A stretch of DNA of 64,000 nucleotides from Klenkia taihuensis (GCF_900112525.1 NZ_FOMD01000001.1:1054001-1118000); one strand, 5' to 3'; counted from the first letter of the stretch, positions 1-17,979 are shown. Notes: a model not told the origin generated them from the sequence alone. A program made the numbers and translations.

Positions 1-1851
<1,851 letters not shown>

Positions 1852-1856
1852 TCGGC

Positions 1857-1893
1857 CGCCGGCGCGGGGGTGCGCACCACCCCCGCGCCGGCG
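1857..1893 (+). terminator. Strong hairpin between rpoB and rpoC
   Basis: Two 16-nt arms (1857-1872 and 1878-1893) pair perfectly around a 5-nt loop. No T-run follows. Since rpoC must be transcribed from the same unit, this is more likely a pause, processing or partial attenuation site than a full terminator. Confidence 0.5.
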
Positions 1894-1942
1894 CCTCGAC
1901 CCTCAACAGTTGTGAAGAACTAGCCCCGGGAAAGGGGTAACA

Positions 1943-5851
<3,909 letters not shown>

Positions 5852-5864
5852 TCCGCTGACACGG

Positions 5865-5898
5865 GAGGCCCCGCAGACCACCAGGTCTGCGGGGCCTC
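5865..5898. terminator. Terminator between rpoC and the convergent oxidoreductase gene
   Basis: A perfect 15-bp stem (5865-5879 with 5884-5898) with loop ACCA, followed by TCGTCGTT. It lies 14 nt after the rpoC stop and 8 nt before the end of the minus-strand gene, so it can serve both directions. Confidence 0.8.
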
Positions 5899-5905
5899 TC
5901 GTCGT

Positions 5906-6946
5906 TCAACGGGCCAGCCGGGCCAGGGTCTCGACGCTGGCCCGGCGGCCGGCGGGGGAGTCGTCCAGCGGCTGCGCGGTCAGCGTGGTGACGCCGGCCT
6001 CGCGGAAGGCGGCGATCCGCTCGGCGACCCAGGACTCGGGCCCGATCAGCGAGGTCTGCCGGACCAGCTCGTCGGGGACGGCGGCCGCGGCCTCGTCCTT
6101 GCGCCCGGACAGGTAGAGGTCCTGGATGGTGGCGGCCTCCTCGGCGAAGCCGTAGCGCACCGCGAGGTCGTTGTAGAAGTTCTTTCCCTTGGCGCCCATC
6201 CCGCCGACGTAGAGCGCGACGCCGTGCTTGACCACCTCCAGCAGGTGCCCGACGTCCTCGCCGACGGCCACCGGGACGCCGGCGACCACGCCGAGCTCAC
6301 CCAGCGCCGGGTCGCGCCTGGCCTTGCCGGCGGCCAGGGCGTCGCCCCAGACCTCGCCGGCCTTCTCGGGGTGGAAGAAGATCGGCTCCCACACCTCGGC
6401 CACCTCGGCGGCGAGCTCGACGTTCTTCGGGCCGATCGCGGCGAGCATCACCGGGATCCGGTCCCGGACGGGGGTGTTGATCAGCTTGAGCGGTTTGCCC
6501 AGGCCGGTGCCCTGGTCGGCCGGCAGCGGGATCGTGTACTTCGGCCCGCTGTGCTCCAGCCGCTCGCGCCGCCAGACCGAGCGGCAGATCTCCACCACCT
6601 CGCGGGTGCGGGCCAGCGGTGCGTCGTAGGGCACGCCGTGCCAGCCCTCCACCACCTGCGGGCCGGACGCGCCCAGGCCCAGGGTGAACCGCCCGTCGCT
6701 GACCAGGTCCAGTCCGGCTGCGGTCATCGCCAGCAGGGCGGGGGTCCGGCTGTAGATCGGCAGGATCGCGCTGATCAGCTCGACCCGGTCGGTGACGGCG
6801 GCCAGGTAGCCCAGCTGGCTCACCGCGTCGAAGGTGTAGACCTCGGCGACCATCGCGACGTCGAGGCCGACCTGCTCGAGGTCGACGATCTCCTGGGCGG
6901 TCTGCCGGAAGTCCCCGGCGTAGCTGGTCTGGATGCCGATGCGCAC
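5906..6946 (-). CDS. LLM class F420-dependent oxidoreductase
   Basis: A 346-aa luciferase-like monooxygenase fold protein. The sequence begins MRIGIQTSYAG and has the usual features of the family: an early DLEQVGLD strand-helix, FTLGLGASGPQVVEGWHG near residue 95, and a TIM-barrel pattern throughout. In actinobacteria such proteins usually use the deazaflavin F420 to oxidise or reduce small substrates; the substrate here is unknown. It lies downstream of the small protein (7029-7262) and the serine protease (7311-8288), all on the minus strand, and could be their last co-transcribed gene (83-nt gap). No functional link is obvious. Use of F420 rather than FMN is inferred from the family. Confidence 0.85.
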   Translation of the reverse strand: MRIGIQTSYAGDFRQTAQEIVDLEQVGLDVAMVAEVYTFDAVSQLGYLAAVTDRVELISAILPIYSRTPALLAMTAAGLDLVSDGRFTLGLGASGPQVVEGWHGVPYDAPLARTREVVEICRSVWRRERLEHSGPKYTIPLPADQGTGLGKPLKLINTPVRDRIPVMLAAIGPKNVELAAEVAEVWEPIFFHPEKAGEVWGDALAAGKARRDPALGELGVVAGVPVAVGEDVGHLLEVVKHGVALYVGGMGAKGKNFYNDLAVRYGFAEEAATIQDLYLSGRKDEAAAAVPDELVRQTSLIGPESWVAERIAAFREAGVTTLTAQPLDDSPAGRRASVETLARLAR

Positions 6947-7028
6947 GCTTGCCTCCTCGTCGGGGCGTCCACGCCGACGCCCTCCTCGGGCAGCACCCTG
7001 CCACGGGTGGGCGCGGGCGGCGCCGGGC

Positions 7029-7262
7029 TCAGCCGGCCGGCAGCGTGGTGACCGCGCCGATCACCCGGGTGACGACGGCGACGCCGTCGACCTGGCCCGG
7101 GACGCGGGCGCCGGCGGCGGCCTCGGCGAGGTCCACCCGCAGCACGTAGTCGGTGTCCTGCCGGGCCAGCCCGACACCGGTGACGCCGGGGTCGTCGGCC
7201 AGCCGGGCGGCCAGCTGCGCCTTCGCGGCGCGGGCGGTGCTGCGGTCGGTCACGCACCCCAT
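7029..7262 (-). CDS. Small protein resembling the N-terminal domain of the adjacent protease
   Basis: A 77-aa protein with a helix (TARAAKAQLAARL), then GVTGVGLARQ, a hydrophobic strand VLRVDLAEAA, then VPGQVDGVAVVTRVIGAV. The same order (helix with KAxLxxRL, GVALGLA, VHLAVRVL, VDVRVIGPV) is seen in the first 85 residues of the protease encoded 48 nt upstream. This pattern is known from the region preceding Nal1-like trypsin domains. Free-standing, it might bind, inhibit or chaperone the protease, or be a decayed paralogue. No signal peptide or transmembrane helix. The start could be ATG at 7262 or GTG at 7253; neither has a good ribosome site. Confidence 0.6.
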   Translation of the reverse strand: MGCVTDRSTARAAKAQLAARLADDPGVTGVGLARQDTDYVLRVDLAEAAAGARVPGQVDGVAVVTRVIGAVTTLPAG

Positions 7263-7310
7263 GGTGGACCCGCGCCCGCCGCCGGTCCAGCGGCAGGCAC
7301 GGGCCGGTGC

Positions 7311-8288
7311 TCAGGCGCCGGCGACGAAGGTCAGCCCGAGGACCTGCAGCACGGTGGCCAACGGGTTGGCGAAGGTGACCCCGCCGCCGGCCGAGCCGCC
7401 GGTGGAGGAGCCGGCGAACAGCAGGCCGACCGGTGCGCGGTCGCTGCTGCGCCAGATCACCGACCCGGAGTCGCCGCCCTCGCTGAAGGAGCCGGACAGG
7501 CCCTCGACCTCGATCTGGTCGTCGAAGGTGAAGACGGTGCCCTCGTCGTACTGCACCCCCACGCCGTCCACCTCGACCGCAGTGATCCGCCCGGTGGTGT
7601 GCCCGGTGGTGCGGCCGACCTTCTCCACGGTCTCGTCGGGGTCGACCTCGTCGGCGGGCACCACCCGGTCGAGCAGCGGCCCGCCCGGGTAGCCGGCCGG
7701 GTCGGCGTCCACCCCGTCGTCCAGCGCCGCGACCGCGGCGTCGACCAGGTTGCCGGTGGCCACGAAGCGCTCGAAGGCGGTCAGCGTGCCGATGCGGTCG
7801 GCCGCGGTGCCGCCGTCGGCGGGCCCGGGCTGCAGCACCGGGTCGCCCTCCGTGGCCGCGTCGCTGGCGGCCAGCACGTGGTTGTTGGACAGCACCAGCA
7901 GGCCGTCGGTGCCGGTGCGGCGGACGAAGCCGCCCAGGGTGCCCGCGGTGACGTCGGGGTGGGCCACCGACAGCCCGGGCACCAGCGGACGGGTCCGCTG
8001 CTGCAGCTGCCCGGGGGTGGGGGAGCGCAGCGGGCGCACCGGGCCGATCACCCGGACGTCGACCTCGGCGCGGGCCGCGTCGTCGAGCGCGTCGAGCACC
8101 TGCGCCGCGTCGGCCTCGGCGAGCACCCGGACGGCGAGGTGGACCTGCTGCGGCCCGACCGGGGCCAGGCCCAGCGCCACCCCGCTCCAGGAGCCGGGGG
8201 CGTCGCTGGCGACCACCGCGCCCGGCGGCGCCTGGGAGAGCCGGCGGGAGAGGGCGGCCTTGAGCTCGCGGGCGGTGTCGACGTGCAC
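7311..8288 (-). CDS. Nal1/trypsin-like serine protease, chymotrypsin fold
   Basis: A 325-aa protein with a chymotrypsin-type triad: His137 in LSNNHVLA, Asp183 in NLVDAAVA and Ser274 in GGDSGSV. Residues 1-85 form a small alpha/beta domain; residues 105-325 are the protease. There is no signal peptide or transmembrane segment, so it is probably cytoplasmic, as is usual for Nal1-like peptidases. The start chosen is GTG at 8288, with GGAGG 5 nt upstream. The frame stays open to 8441, but the extra part is unconserved-looking and has no ribosome site. The gene heads a minus-strand group with the 77-aa protein and the LLM oxidoreductase. Substrate unknown. Confidence 0.8.
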   Translation of the reverse strand: MHVDTARELKAALSRRLSQAPPGAVVASDAPGSWSGVALGLAPVGPQQVHLAVRVLAEADAAQVLDALDDAARAEVDVRVIGPVRPLRSPTPGQLQQRTRPLVPGLSVAHPDVTAGTLGGFVRRTGTDGLLVLSNNHVLAASDAATEGDPVLQPGPADGGTAADRIGTLTAFERFVATGNLVDAAVAALDDGVDADPAGYPGGPLLDRVVPADEVDPDETVEKVGRTTGHTTGRITAVEVDGVGVQYDEGTVFTFDDQIEVEGLSGSFSEGGDSGSVIWRSSDRAPVGLLFAGSSTGGSAGGGVTFANPLATVLQVLGLTFVAGA

Positions 8289-8885
8289 GGTGGCCTCCGG
8301 GGATGCGCTGTGACGGATCGTGCACCGACCGTAGGTGGAGGGTCCGACAACCGCCGACCGCGCCGGCCCCGTGCCCGCGCCGCGCTGACAGCGGGCGCCC
8401 CGGCGGGTACCGTCGTCCCCGGTTCGGTCCCGGCCGGCCACCGCCCGGGGGTGCGCATACCCCCTCGTGGTGGCCGGGCCCGCGTCACCGCACGACCCGC
8501 CCGGCGGGTCGCACGGCCGGTGGCAGCGGCGCCCGCACTGGCGTGACGTACCCGGCTTTGACCGGGTTCCAGCGCCCGGGTATCGTGGTCAGCCGTGCCC
8601 AGGGATACCTGGGCCTGCTCCCTCATCGCAGTGCACCTGGGCGTCCGCCCGGTCCCCGGACCGGTCGCCGCCAGGGGGTCCCGCTCCGGTCCGACCGGGG
8701 CGCGGGGGCCACGCCAGGCGCGAGGGTGATCGGATCCCGATCCACCTGACCGGTCCACGACAAGGGCGACACGCCCGAGCGCGGGGGCCGGGAGCGGGTG
8801 CGGACGGGCCCGGGACCAGCAGGAACACCAGCACGTACTCAATCCAGAAGCACGACCCAGCGCAGGCAGGAGTTCAAGGCCACCC
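8289..8885. other. 597-bp intergenic region with the str promoter and long rpsL leader
   Basis: This is the only gap over 300 bp. The left 260 bp hold the upstream side of the protease gene; no protein-coding signal is convincing there. A clear promoter for rpsL lies at 8558-8586. The remaining roughly 290 nt are a transcribed leader rich in hairpins: 8597-8614 (stem GCCCAGG), 8649-8664 (stem CCGGTCC) and 8728-8742 (stem GATCGG). No known riboswitch is recognised. Confidence 0.6.
8558..8586 (+). promoter_or_regulatory. Promoter of the str operon (rpsL)
   Basis: TTGACC at 8558-8563 and TATCGT at 8581-8586, with a 17-nt spacer, fit the housekeeping sigma factor consensus of actinobacteria. The predicted transcript starts near 8593, about 290 nt before rpsL. 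Confidence 0.8.
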
Positions 8886-9260
8886 ATGCCCACGATCCAG
8901 CAGCTGGTCCGCAAGGGCCGCGAGGACAAGGTCGAGAAGACCAAGACCCCGGCGTTGAAGGGTTCCCCCCAGCGTCGCGGCGTGTGCACGCGCGTCTACA
9001 CGACGACGCCGAAGAAGCCGAACTCGGCGCTGCGCAAGGTCGCCCGCGTCCGGCTCACCAGCGGCGTCGAGGTGACCGCGTACATCCCCGGTGTCGGCCA
9101 CAACCTGCAGGAGCACTCGATGGTGCTCGTGCGCGGTGGCCGCGTGAAGGACCTCCCGGGCGTCCGCTACAAGATCATCCGCGGTTCCCTGGACACCCAG
9201 GCGGTTCGTGGTCGCAAGCAGGCTCGCAGCCGCTACGGCGCGAAGAAGGAGAAGAGCTGA
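8886..9260 (+). CDS. rpsL: 30S ribosomal protein S12
   Basis: Protein uS12 (124 aa) of the small subunit decoding centre. It has the conserved [13 protein letters not shown] and [12 protein letters not shown] segments. Lys43 and Lys88, the two positions changed in most streptomycin-resistant strains, are both lysine here, so the allele is the wild-type one. First gene of the str operon; rpsG follows after 1 nt, so the two are almost certainly co-translated. It is preceded by a long structured leader and a strong promoter. Confidence 0.99.
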   Translation: MPTIQQLVRKGREDKVEKTKTPALKGSPQRRGVCTRVYTTTPKKPNSALRKVARVRLTSGVEVTAYIPGVGHNLQEHSMVLVRGGRVKDLPGVRYKIIRGSLDTQAVRGRKQARSRYGAKKEKS

Positions 9261-9261
9261 C

Positions 9262-9732
9262 ATGCCCCGCAAGGGACCTGCCCCGCGTCGTCCGCTCGTC
9301 GCCGACCCGGTCTACCAGTCGCCGCTGGTCACCCAGCTGGTGAACAAGGTGCTCGTCGACGGCAAGCGCTCGGTCGCCGAGGCGATCGTCTACGGCGCCC
9401 TCGAGGGCTGCCGCGCCAAGACCGACACCGACCCGGTCGTGACCCTCAAGCGCGCGCTGGACAACGTCAAGCCCGCCCTCGAGGTCCGCAGCCGCCGCGT
9501 CGGTGGTGCGACCTACCAGGTGCCGATCGAGGTGCGCGCCTCCCGCAGCACCACCCTCGGCCTGCGCTGGCTCATCCAGTACTCCCGGTCGCGTCGCGAG
9601 AAGACGATGACCGAGCGTCTGATGAACGAGCTGCTCGACGCCAGCAACGGCCTCGGCGCCGCGGTGAAGCGTCGCGAGGACACGCACAAGATGGCCGAGT
9701 CCAACAAGGCCTTCGCGCACTACCGCTGGTGA
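9262..9732 (+). CDS. rpsG: 30S ribosomal protein S7
   Basis: Protein uS7 (156 aa), which nucleates assembly of the 30S head and contacts tRNA in the E site. It starts [12 protein letters not shown] and contains the conserved [11 protein letters not shown] and MNELLDA blocks, ending in FAHYRW. The start ATG lies 1 nt after the rpsL stop, with GGAGAAG of the rpsL end as ribosome site. Because the rpsL-rpsG gap is only 1 nt, the intercistronic S7-binding control element known in enterobacteria is absent. A hairpin follows the gene. Confidence 0.99.
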   Translation: MPRKGPAPRRPLVADPVYQSPLVTQLVNKVLVDGKRSVAEAIVYGALEGCRAKTDTDPVVTLKRALDNVKPALEVRSRRVGGATYQVPIEVRASRSTTLGLRWLIQYSRSRREKTMTERLMNELLDASNGLGAAVKRREDTHKMAESNKAFAHYRW

Positions 9733-9737
9733 TCACC

Positions 9738-9773
9738 GGCGGCTGGTGAGACCCACCAGCGCCACCAGCCGCC
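9738..9773 (+). terminator. Hairpin between rpsG and fusA
   Basis: Arms GGCGGCTGGTG (9738-9748) and CACCAGCCGCC (9763-9773) pair perfectly around a 14-nt loop. No T-run follows, so partial attenuation or RNA processing within the operon is more likely than full termination. Confidence 0.45.
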
Positions 9774-9839
9774 ACCCGCGGCGAACCCCGGGCCACCCCC
9801 GGGGACCCGCGTCAGGAACCAGAGCAGGAGAGGCAGGAC

Positions 9840-11927
<2,088 letters not shown>

Positions 11928-11935
11928 GACCAGGC

Positions 11936-11960
11936 CCGGGCCGCTCACGCGGCGGCCCGG
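11936..11960 (+). terminator. GC-rich hairpin between fusA and tuf
   Basis: CCGGGCC (11936-11942) can pair with GGCCCGG (11954-11960), with further GC pairs inside. No T-run. It could tune the fusA:tuf transcript ratio or be a processing site. Confidence 0.35.
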
Positions 11961-12026
11961 CCCGCGGGCACCAGCCCGCACCCAGATCCGCAGCACTGCG
12001 ACAGACCAACCCAGAGAGGAACCCCA

Positions 12027-13220
<1,194 letters not shown>

Positions 13221-13226
13221 GTCCCC

Positions 13227-13259
13227 GGTGGGCGGCGGCCTGACCGGCCGCCGCCCACC
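13227..13259 (+). terminator. Terminator of the str operon after tuf
   Basis: A perfect 14-bp stem, 13227-13240 with 13246-13259, loop TGACC, starting 7 nt after the tuf stop. No T-run, as is common in high-GC actinobacteria. A further set of CCCGGG repeats (13261-13290) follows before rpsJ. Confidence 0.65.
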
Positions 13260-13346
13260 ACCCGGGTCGTCCCCGGGAACACCCCGGGTCGACCGACCCA
13301 GCAATGACTTCGAGCAACACACGATCGGCAGGAGCGAGACAAGGCG

Positions 13347-13652
13347 ATGGCGGGACAGAAGATCCGCATCCGGCTGAAGGCCTACGACCACGAGGCCATC
13401 GATGCCTCGGCGCGGCGCATCGTGGACACGGTGACGAAGACCGGAGCGCGCGTCGTCGGCCCGGTGCCGCTGCCGACCGAGAAGAACGTGTACTGCGTCA
13501 TCCGCTCGCCGCACAAGTACAAGGACTCGCGCGAGCACTTCGAGATGCGCACGCACAAGCGGCTCATCGACATCCTCGACCCGACGCCGAAGACGGTCGA
13601 CGCGCTCATGCGCATCGACCTGCCGGCCTCGGTCGACGTGAACATCCAGTAA
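13347..13652 (+). CDS. rpsJ: 30S ribosomal protein S10
   Basis: Protein uS10 (101 aa), which in addition to its place in the 30S head is the NusB partner in antitermination complexes. Begins [16 protein letters not shown] and keeps [10 protein letters not shown] and RTHKRLIDI. First gene of the S10 operon. The ribosome site is probably AGGAGCGAG, somewhat distant from the ATG. The 87 nt between the tuf hairpin and this start must hold the S10 promoter, but no convincing -35/-10 pair was found. Confidence 0.99.
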   Translation: MAGQKIRIRLKAYDHEAIDASARRIVDTVTKTGARVVGPVPLPTEKNVYCVIRSPHKYKDSREHFEMRTHKRLIDILDPTPKTVDALMRIDLPASVDVNIQ

Positions 13653-13665
13653 GGGTTTCGGGACA

Positions 13666-14331
13666 ATGGCGAGCACATTCCGTGGTCTCCTCGGCGAGAA
13701 GCTGGGGATGACCCAGGTCTTCGACGAGAACAACCGCATCGTGCCGGTGACCGTGGTCAAGGCCGGCCCCTGCGTGGTGACCCAGGTCCGCACCCCCGAG
13801 GTGGACGGCTACTCGGCCATCCAGATCGGGTTCGGCGCGATCGACCCCCGCAAGGTGAACAAGCCCGAGGGCGGGCACTTCGCCAAGGCGGGCGTCACGC
13901 CGCGCCGGCACCTGGTCGAGCTGCGCACCAAGGACGCCGCCGACTACACGGTCGGGCAGGAGCTGACCGCCGACGTGCTGGCCGAGCTGGCCACCGTCGA
14001 CGTGATCGGCAAGAGCAAGGGCAAGGGCACCGCCGGTGTCATGAAGCGCCACGGGTTCAAGGGCCTGGGCGCCGGGCACGGCGTGCAGCGCAAGCACCGT
14101 TCCCCGGGCTCGATCGGTGGCTGCGCCACCCCGGGCCGGGTCTTCAAGGGTCTGCGCATGGCCGGGCGCATGGGTGCGGTCACCACGACCACCCTGTCGC
14201 TGAAGGTGCACAAGGTCGACACGGAGAAGGGCCTGGTGCTCATCAAGGGCGCCGTCCCGGGTCCGAAGGGTGGGCTGGTCCTCGTCCGTTCCGCGGTCAA
14301 GGGCGGCCCCGTGGGGAGTGACGCGAAGTGA
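13666..14331 (+). CDS. rplC: 50S ribosomal protein L3
   Basis: Protein uL3 (221 aa), which reaches into the peptidyl transferase centre. The [12 protein letters not shown] start and the [11 protein letters not shown] and [15 protein letters not shown] loop are typical. The ATG lies 13 nt after rpsJ. The gene overlaps rplD by 4 nt (GTGA), pointing to coupled translation in the S10 operon. Confidence 0.99.
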   Translation: MASTFRGLLGEKLGMTQVFDENNRIVPVTVVKAGPCVVTQVRTPEVDGYSAIQIGFGAIDPRKVNKPEGGHFAKAGVTPRRHLVELRTKDAADYTVGQELTADVLAELATVDVIGKSKGKGTAGVMKRHGFKGLGAGHGVQRKHRSPGSIGGCATPGRVFKGLRMAGRMGAVTTTTLSLKVHKVDTEKGLVLIKGAVPGPKGGLVLVRSAVKGGPVGSDAK

Positions 14332-15089
14332 CCACGTCCACCGAGCAGCGGTCGGACAAGACCGTCGACGTCCTGGACGCGACGGGCAAGAAGAGCGGGA
14401 CGGCCACCCTGCCGGGTGCGCTGTTCGACGCCAACGCCAACCTGTCGCTCATGCACCAGGTCGTCGTGGCCCAGCTCGCCGCGGCCCGCCAGGGCACGCA
14501 CGCCACCAAGACCCGCGCCCAGGTCAGCGGCACCGGCGCCAAGCCGTACCGCCAGAAGGGCACCGGCCGGGCCCGCCAGGGTTCGCTGCGCGCGCCGCAG
14601 TTCGAGGGCGGTGGCATCTCGCACGGCCCGCAGCCGCGCAACTACGAGCAGAAGACCCCGAAGAAGATGAAGGCCGCCGCGCTGCGCGCTGCCCTCTCCG
14701 ACCGCGCCCGTGAGGACCGCGTGCACGTGGTCAGCGCATTCGTCGCCGGCGACGCGCCGTCGACCAAGGCCGCCCGCACCGCGCTCGAGGCCGTCACGAC
14801 CTCCGCCAAGGTGCTCGTGGTCCTGGACCGGGACGACGTCCTGAACTGGGTCAGCCTGCGCAACCTGGGCAACGTCCACCTCATCGAGGCCGGGCAGCTG
14901 AACACCTACGACGTGCTCTGCGCCGACGAGGTCGTGTTCACCGAGGCCGCGCTGGCCGAGTTCGTCGCCGGCCCGGTCAAGGGCGGCCGCGGTCGGGCCA
15001 GCAGCTCCGAGGTCAAGGACCTGAAGACCCACGAGATCGACAGCGACGTGCCCTCCGTGGCACCCGCGACCACCGAGGAGAAGGCATGA
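14328..15089 (+). CDS. rplD: 50S ribosomal protein L4
   Basis: Protein uL4 (253 aa), lining the exit tunnel with its extended loop, here [18 protein letters not shown] and following GRARQGS. The C-terminal tail after about residue 225 is hydrophilic and longer than in enterobacteria. Start GTG overlaps the rplC stop by 4 nt; the end overlaps rplW by 4 nt (ATGA). In enterobacteria L4 represses its own operon through the S10 leader; whether that occurs here cannot be told from sequence. Confidence 0.98.
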   Translation: MTTSTEQRSDKTVDVLDATGKKSGTATLPGALFDANANLSLMHQVVVAQLAAARQGTHATKTRAQVSGTGAKPYRQKGTGRARQGSLRAPQFEGGGISHGPQPRNYEQKTPKKMKAAALRAALSDRAREDRVHVVSAFVAGDAPSTKAARTALEAVTTSAKVLVVLDRDDVLNWVSLRNLGNVHLIEAGQLNTYDVLCADEVVFTEAALAEFVAGPVKGGRGRASSSEVKDLKTHEIDSDVPSVAPATTEEKA

Positions 15090-15388
15090 GCGTCCGCGAC
15101 CCCCGGGACGTCCTGCTGTCCCCGGTCATCTCGGAGAAGAGCTACGGGCTCCTGGACGAGAACAAGTACACGTTCATCGTCCGCCCGGACGCGAACAAGA
15201 CCCAGATCAAGATCGCTGTGCAGCAGGTCTTCAACGTGAAGGTGCTGTCCGTCAACACGATCAACCGCCAGGGGAAGCGCAAGCGCTCCAAGGGCGCCGT
15301 GATGGGCAAGCGCAAGGACACCAAGCGCGCCATCGTGTCCGTCGCCCCCGGTGACCGCATCGAGCTGTTCGGCGGCCCGGGCGCCTGA
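15086..15388 (+). CDS. rplW: 50S ribosomal protein L23
   Basis: Protein uL23 (100 aa), at the tunnel exit, where trigger factor and SRP dock. Has the SPVISEKSY start and [16 protein letters not shown]. Its start overlaps rplD by 4 nt. rplB follows after 54 nt. Confidence 0.99.
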   Translation: MSVRDPRDVLLSPVISEKSYGLLDENKYTFIVRPDANKTQIKIAVQQVFNVKVLSVNTINRQGKRKRSKGAVMGKRKDTKRAIVSVAPGDRIELFGGPGA

Positions 15389-15442
15389 CGGCGACCGGAC
15401 CAGCGACCTCACGCCAGATCAGACAGGGACTGAGTAGGAACC

Positions 15443-16276
15443 ATGGCCATCCGTAAGTACAAGCCGACGACGCCGGGCCGCCGCGGCTCGTCCGTCGCCG
15501 ACTTCGCCGAGGTCACCCGCGACCACCCCGAGAAGTCGCTGGTCCGCCCGCTGCACGGCCGGGGCGGTCGCAACGTCCACGGCCGCGTCACCGCGCGCCA
15601 CCAGGGCGGTGGGCACAAGCGTGCCTACCGGCTGATCGACTTCCGCCGGGCCGACAAGGACGGCGTGCCGGCCACCGTCGCGCACATCGAGTACGACCCC
15701 AACCGCACCTCGCGCATCGCGCTGCTGCACTACGCCGACGGCGAGAAGCGCTACATCATCGCGCCGGCCCGCCTCAAGCAGGGCGACGCGGTGGAGTGCG
15801 GCCCCAACGCCGACATCAAGCCGGGCAACAACCTGCCGCTGCGCAACATCCCCGTCGGCACGGTGGTCCACGCCATCGAGCTGCGCCCCGGTGGCGGCGC
15901 GAAGATCGCGCGCTCGGCCGGCACCAGCGTCCAGCTGGTCGCCCGCGAGGGCCGCTTCGCGCAGCTGCGCATGCCCTCGGGCGAGATCCGCAACGTCGAC
16001 GTGCGCTGCCGCGCCACCGTCGGCGAGGTCGGGAACGCCGAGCAGTCGAACATCAACTGGGGCAAGGCCGGCCGCATGCGGTGGAAGGGCAAGCGCCCCA
16101 CCGTCCGCGGTGTCGCCATGAACCCGGTCGACCACCCGCACGGTGGTGGTGAGGGCAAGACCAGTGGTGGTCGCCACCCGGTCAACCCCAAGGGCAAGCC
16201 GGAGGGCCGCACGCGCAAGCGCAAGGCCTCCGACGCCATGATCGTGCGCCGTCGTCGCACCAACAAGAAGCGCTGA
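15443..16276 (+). CDS. rplB: 50S ribosomal protein L2
   Basis: Protein uL2 (277 aa), needed for subunit joining and peptidyl transferase activity. It keeps the [19 protein letters not shown] block and the C-terminal [16 protein letters not shown] with the conserved histidine. Fifth gene of the S10 operon. The ATG is preceded by a weak GGGA site and the gap to rpsS is 17 nt. Confidence 0.99.
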   Translation: MAIRKYKPTTPGRRGSSVADFAEVTRDHPEKSLVRPLHGRGGRNVHGRVTARHQGGGHKRAYRLIDFRRADKDGVPATVAHIEYDPNRTSRIALLHYADGEKRYIIAPARLKQGDAVECGPNADIKPGNNLPLRNIPVGTVVHAIELRPGGGAKIARSAGTSVQLVAREGRFAQLRMPSGEIRNVDVRCRATVGEVGNAEQSNINWGKAGRMRWKGKRPTVRGVAMNPVDHPHGGGEGKTSGGRHPVNPKGKPEGRTRKRKASDAMIVRRRRTNKKR

Positions 16277-16293
16277 GCAGGTAGGGGAAGACC

Positions 16294-16575
16294 ATGCCAA
16301 GGAGCCTGAAGAAGGGCCCGTTCGTCGACGACCACCTGCTCGCCAAGGTGGACGCCCAGAACGAGAAGGGCACCAAGAACGTCATCCGCACCTGGTCGCG
16401 GCGCTCGACGATCATCCCGGACATGCTCGGCCACACCCTGGCCGTGCACGACGGTCGCAAGCACGTCCCGGTCTTCGTGACCGAGGCCATGGTCGGGCAC
16501 AAGCTCGGCGAGTTCGCGCCCACCCGCACCTTCCGTGGGCACGTCAAGGACGACCGCCGGTCGCGGCGCGGCTGA
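16294..16575 (+). CDS. rpsS: 30S ribosomal protein S19
   Basis: Protein uS19 (93 aa) of the 30S head, close to the A-site finger. Starts [15 protein letters not shown] and has [13 protein letters not shown] and [21 protein letters not shown] ribosome site precedes the ATG. Standard place between rplB and rplV. Confidence 0.99.
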   Translation: MPRSLKKGPFVDDHLLAKVDAQNEKGTKNVIRTWSRRSTIIPDMLGHTLAVHDGRKHVPVFVTEAMVGHKLGEFAPTRTFRGHVKDDRRSRRG

Positions 16576-16597
16576 GCGGCACGAGGAGAATCTTCAG

Positions 16598-17062
16598 ATG
16601 ACTTCCCAGCTGGGGACCGACGCACCGGTCGCCCGGGCCACGGCCCGGTTCGTCCGCGTCACCCCGATGAAGGCCCGGCGGGTGGTGGACCTGATCCGCT
16701 ACCTGCCCACCGACGAGGCGCTGGCGCTGCTGCGCTTCGCCCCGCAGACCGCCAGCGAGCCGGTGGCCAAGGTCGTCGCCTCCGCGGTGGCCAACGCCGA
16801 GCACAACCTGCAGCTCGACCCGGCCGCGCTGGTCGTCAGCGCCGCGTTCGTCGACGAGGGCCCCACCCTCAAGCGCATCCGGCCGCGCGCCCAGGGGCGG
16901 GCGTTCCGGATCAACAAGCGCACCTCGCACATCACCGTCGAGGTCAGCGAGGTCGCCTCGAGCGCCGAGCTCGCCGCGCGGTCGCGCAAGGCACGTCGTG
17001 AGACCGGCCAGTCCGGCCCCGCGACCCAGCAGAAGACCAACACGAAGGGAGGGACCCGCTAG
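16598..17062 (+). CDS. rplV: 50S ribosomal protein L22
   Basis: Protein uL22 (154 aa), whose hairpin lines the exit tunnel near macrolide sites. The family core runs from [19 protein letters not shown] to HITVEV; the last 35 residues are a hydrophilic Gln- and Thr-rich tail. ATG 16598 was chosen because GAGGAGAA sits 8 nt upstream and the residues before it are not conserved. The stop TAG shares its last base with the rpsC GTG. Confidence 0.98.
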   Translation: MTSQLGTDAPVARATARFVRVTPMKARRVVDLIRYLPTDEALALLRFAPQTASEPVAKVVASAVANAEHNLQLDPAALVVSAAFVDEGPTLKRIRPRAQGRAFRINKRTSHITVEVSEVASSAELAARSRKARRETGQSGPATQQKTNTKGGTR

Positions 17063-17976
17063 TGGGTCAGAAGGTCAACCCCCACGGGTTCCGCCTCGGC
17101 ATCACCACCGACTACAAGTCGCGCTGGTTCGCCGACAAGCAGTACGCGGACTACGTCAAGGAGGACGTGGCCATCCGCAAGCTGATGGGCAAGGGCATGG
17201 AGCGCGCCGGCATCTCGAAGGTGGAGATCGAGCGCACCCGTGACCGCGTCCGCGTCGACATCCACACCGCGCGCCCGGGCATCGTCATCGGCCGCCGCGG
17301 CGCCGAGGCCGACCGCATCCGCGGTGAGCTGGAGAAGCTCACCGGCAAGCAGGTGCAGCTGAACATCCTCGAGGTCAAGAACCCCGAGTCCGACGCGCAG
17401 CTCGTCGCGCAGGGCGTGGCCGAGCAGCTGTCCAGCCGGGTCAGCTTCCGCCGCGCGATGCGCAAGGCCATGCAGTCGGCCCAGCGCAGCCCGCAGGTCA
17501 AGGGCATCCGGGTGCAGTGCTCCGGTCGCCTGGGCGGCACCGAGATGAGCCGGTCGGAGTTCTACCGCGAGGGCCGGGTGCCGCTGCACACGCTGCGCGC
17601 GAACATCGACTACGGCATCTACGAGGCCCGCACCACCTTCGGCCGCATCGGCGTCAAGGTCTGGATCTACAAGGGCGACGCGAGCGGCTCCCGCGCCGAG
17701 CGCGAGGCCCTCGAGGCCCTGGCCGCCCGCCAGCAGCGCCGCGAGCGCGCCCAGCGGCCCCGCCGCTCGGGCTCGACCGGCACCACCGCCGGCGGCACCG
17801 AGGCCGGCCGCGCCGCGGCCGAGACCCCGGTCGACACCGCCACCACCGAGGCCCCGGTCGAGGACACCACCGCCACCGCGGTGGAGACCCCGGTCGAGAC
17901 CACCGCGCAGGGCACCGGCGAGACCGCCGGCGCCGAGGGCACCGCCGAGGCGGGCGCCCAGAACACGGAGGGCTGA
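17062..17976 (+). CDS. rpsC: 30S ribosomal protein S3 with long low-complexity C-terminal tail
   Basis: Protein uS3 (304 aa), on the mRNA entry side of the 30S subunit. The core (about residues 1-215) starts [13 protein letters not shown] and includes the KH domain with [14 protein letters not shown] and the [11 protein letters not shown] strand. From about residue 225 the chain becomes a Thr, Glu, Ala and Pro repeat region with near-copies [13 protein letters not shown] and ETPVETT. The tail adds roughly 60-80 residues over common bacterial S3; actinobacterial S3 proteins are often extended. GTG start overlaps rplV by 1 nt and rplP follows after 3 nt. Confidence 0.98.
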   Translation: MGQKVNPHGFRLGITTDYKSRWFADKQYADYVKEDVAIRKLMGKGMERAGISKVEIERTRDRVRVDIHTARPGIVIGRRGAEADRIRGELEKLTGKQVQLNILEVKNPESDAQLVAQGVAEQLSSRVSFRRAMRKAMQSAQRSPQVKGIRVQCSGRLGGTEMSRSEFYREGRVPLHTLRANIDYGIYEARTTFGRIGVKVWIYKGDASGSRAEREALEALAARQQRRERAQRPRRSGSTGTTAGGTEAGRAAAETPVDTATTEAPVEDTTATAVETPVETTAQGTGETAGAEGTAEAGAQNTEG

Positions 17977-17979
17977 TCG

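Noticed and set aside
8289-8441. N-terminal extension of the serine protease to the ATG at 8441
   Set aside because: The extra 51 residues are Arg- and Gly-rich without conserved pattern; GTG 8288 has a good GGAGG site.
8303-8958. Small open frames in the rpsL leader region
   Set aside because: Composition is Pro-, Arg- and Gly-rich as expected from random GC-rich DNA, without ribosome sites or similarity to known proteins.
17730-17976. A frameshift or misassembly at the end of rpsC producing the repeat tail
   Set aside because: The frame continues smoothly to a stop 3 nt before rplP, and codon third positions stay GC-rich, so the tail looks genuinely coded.
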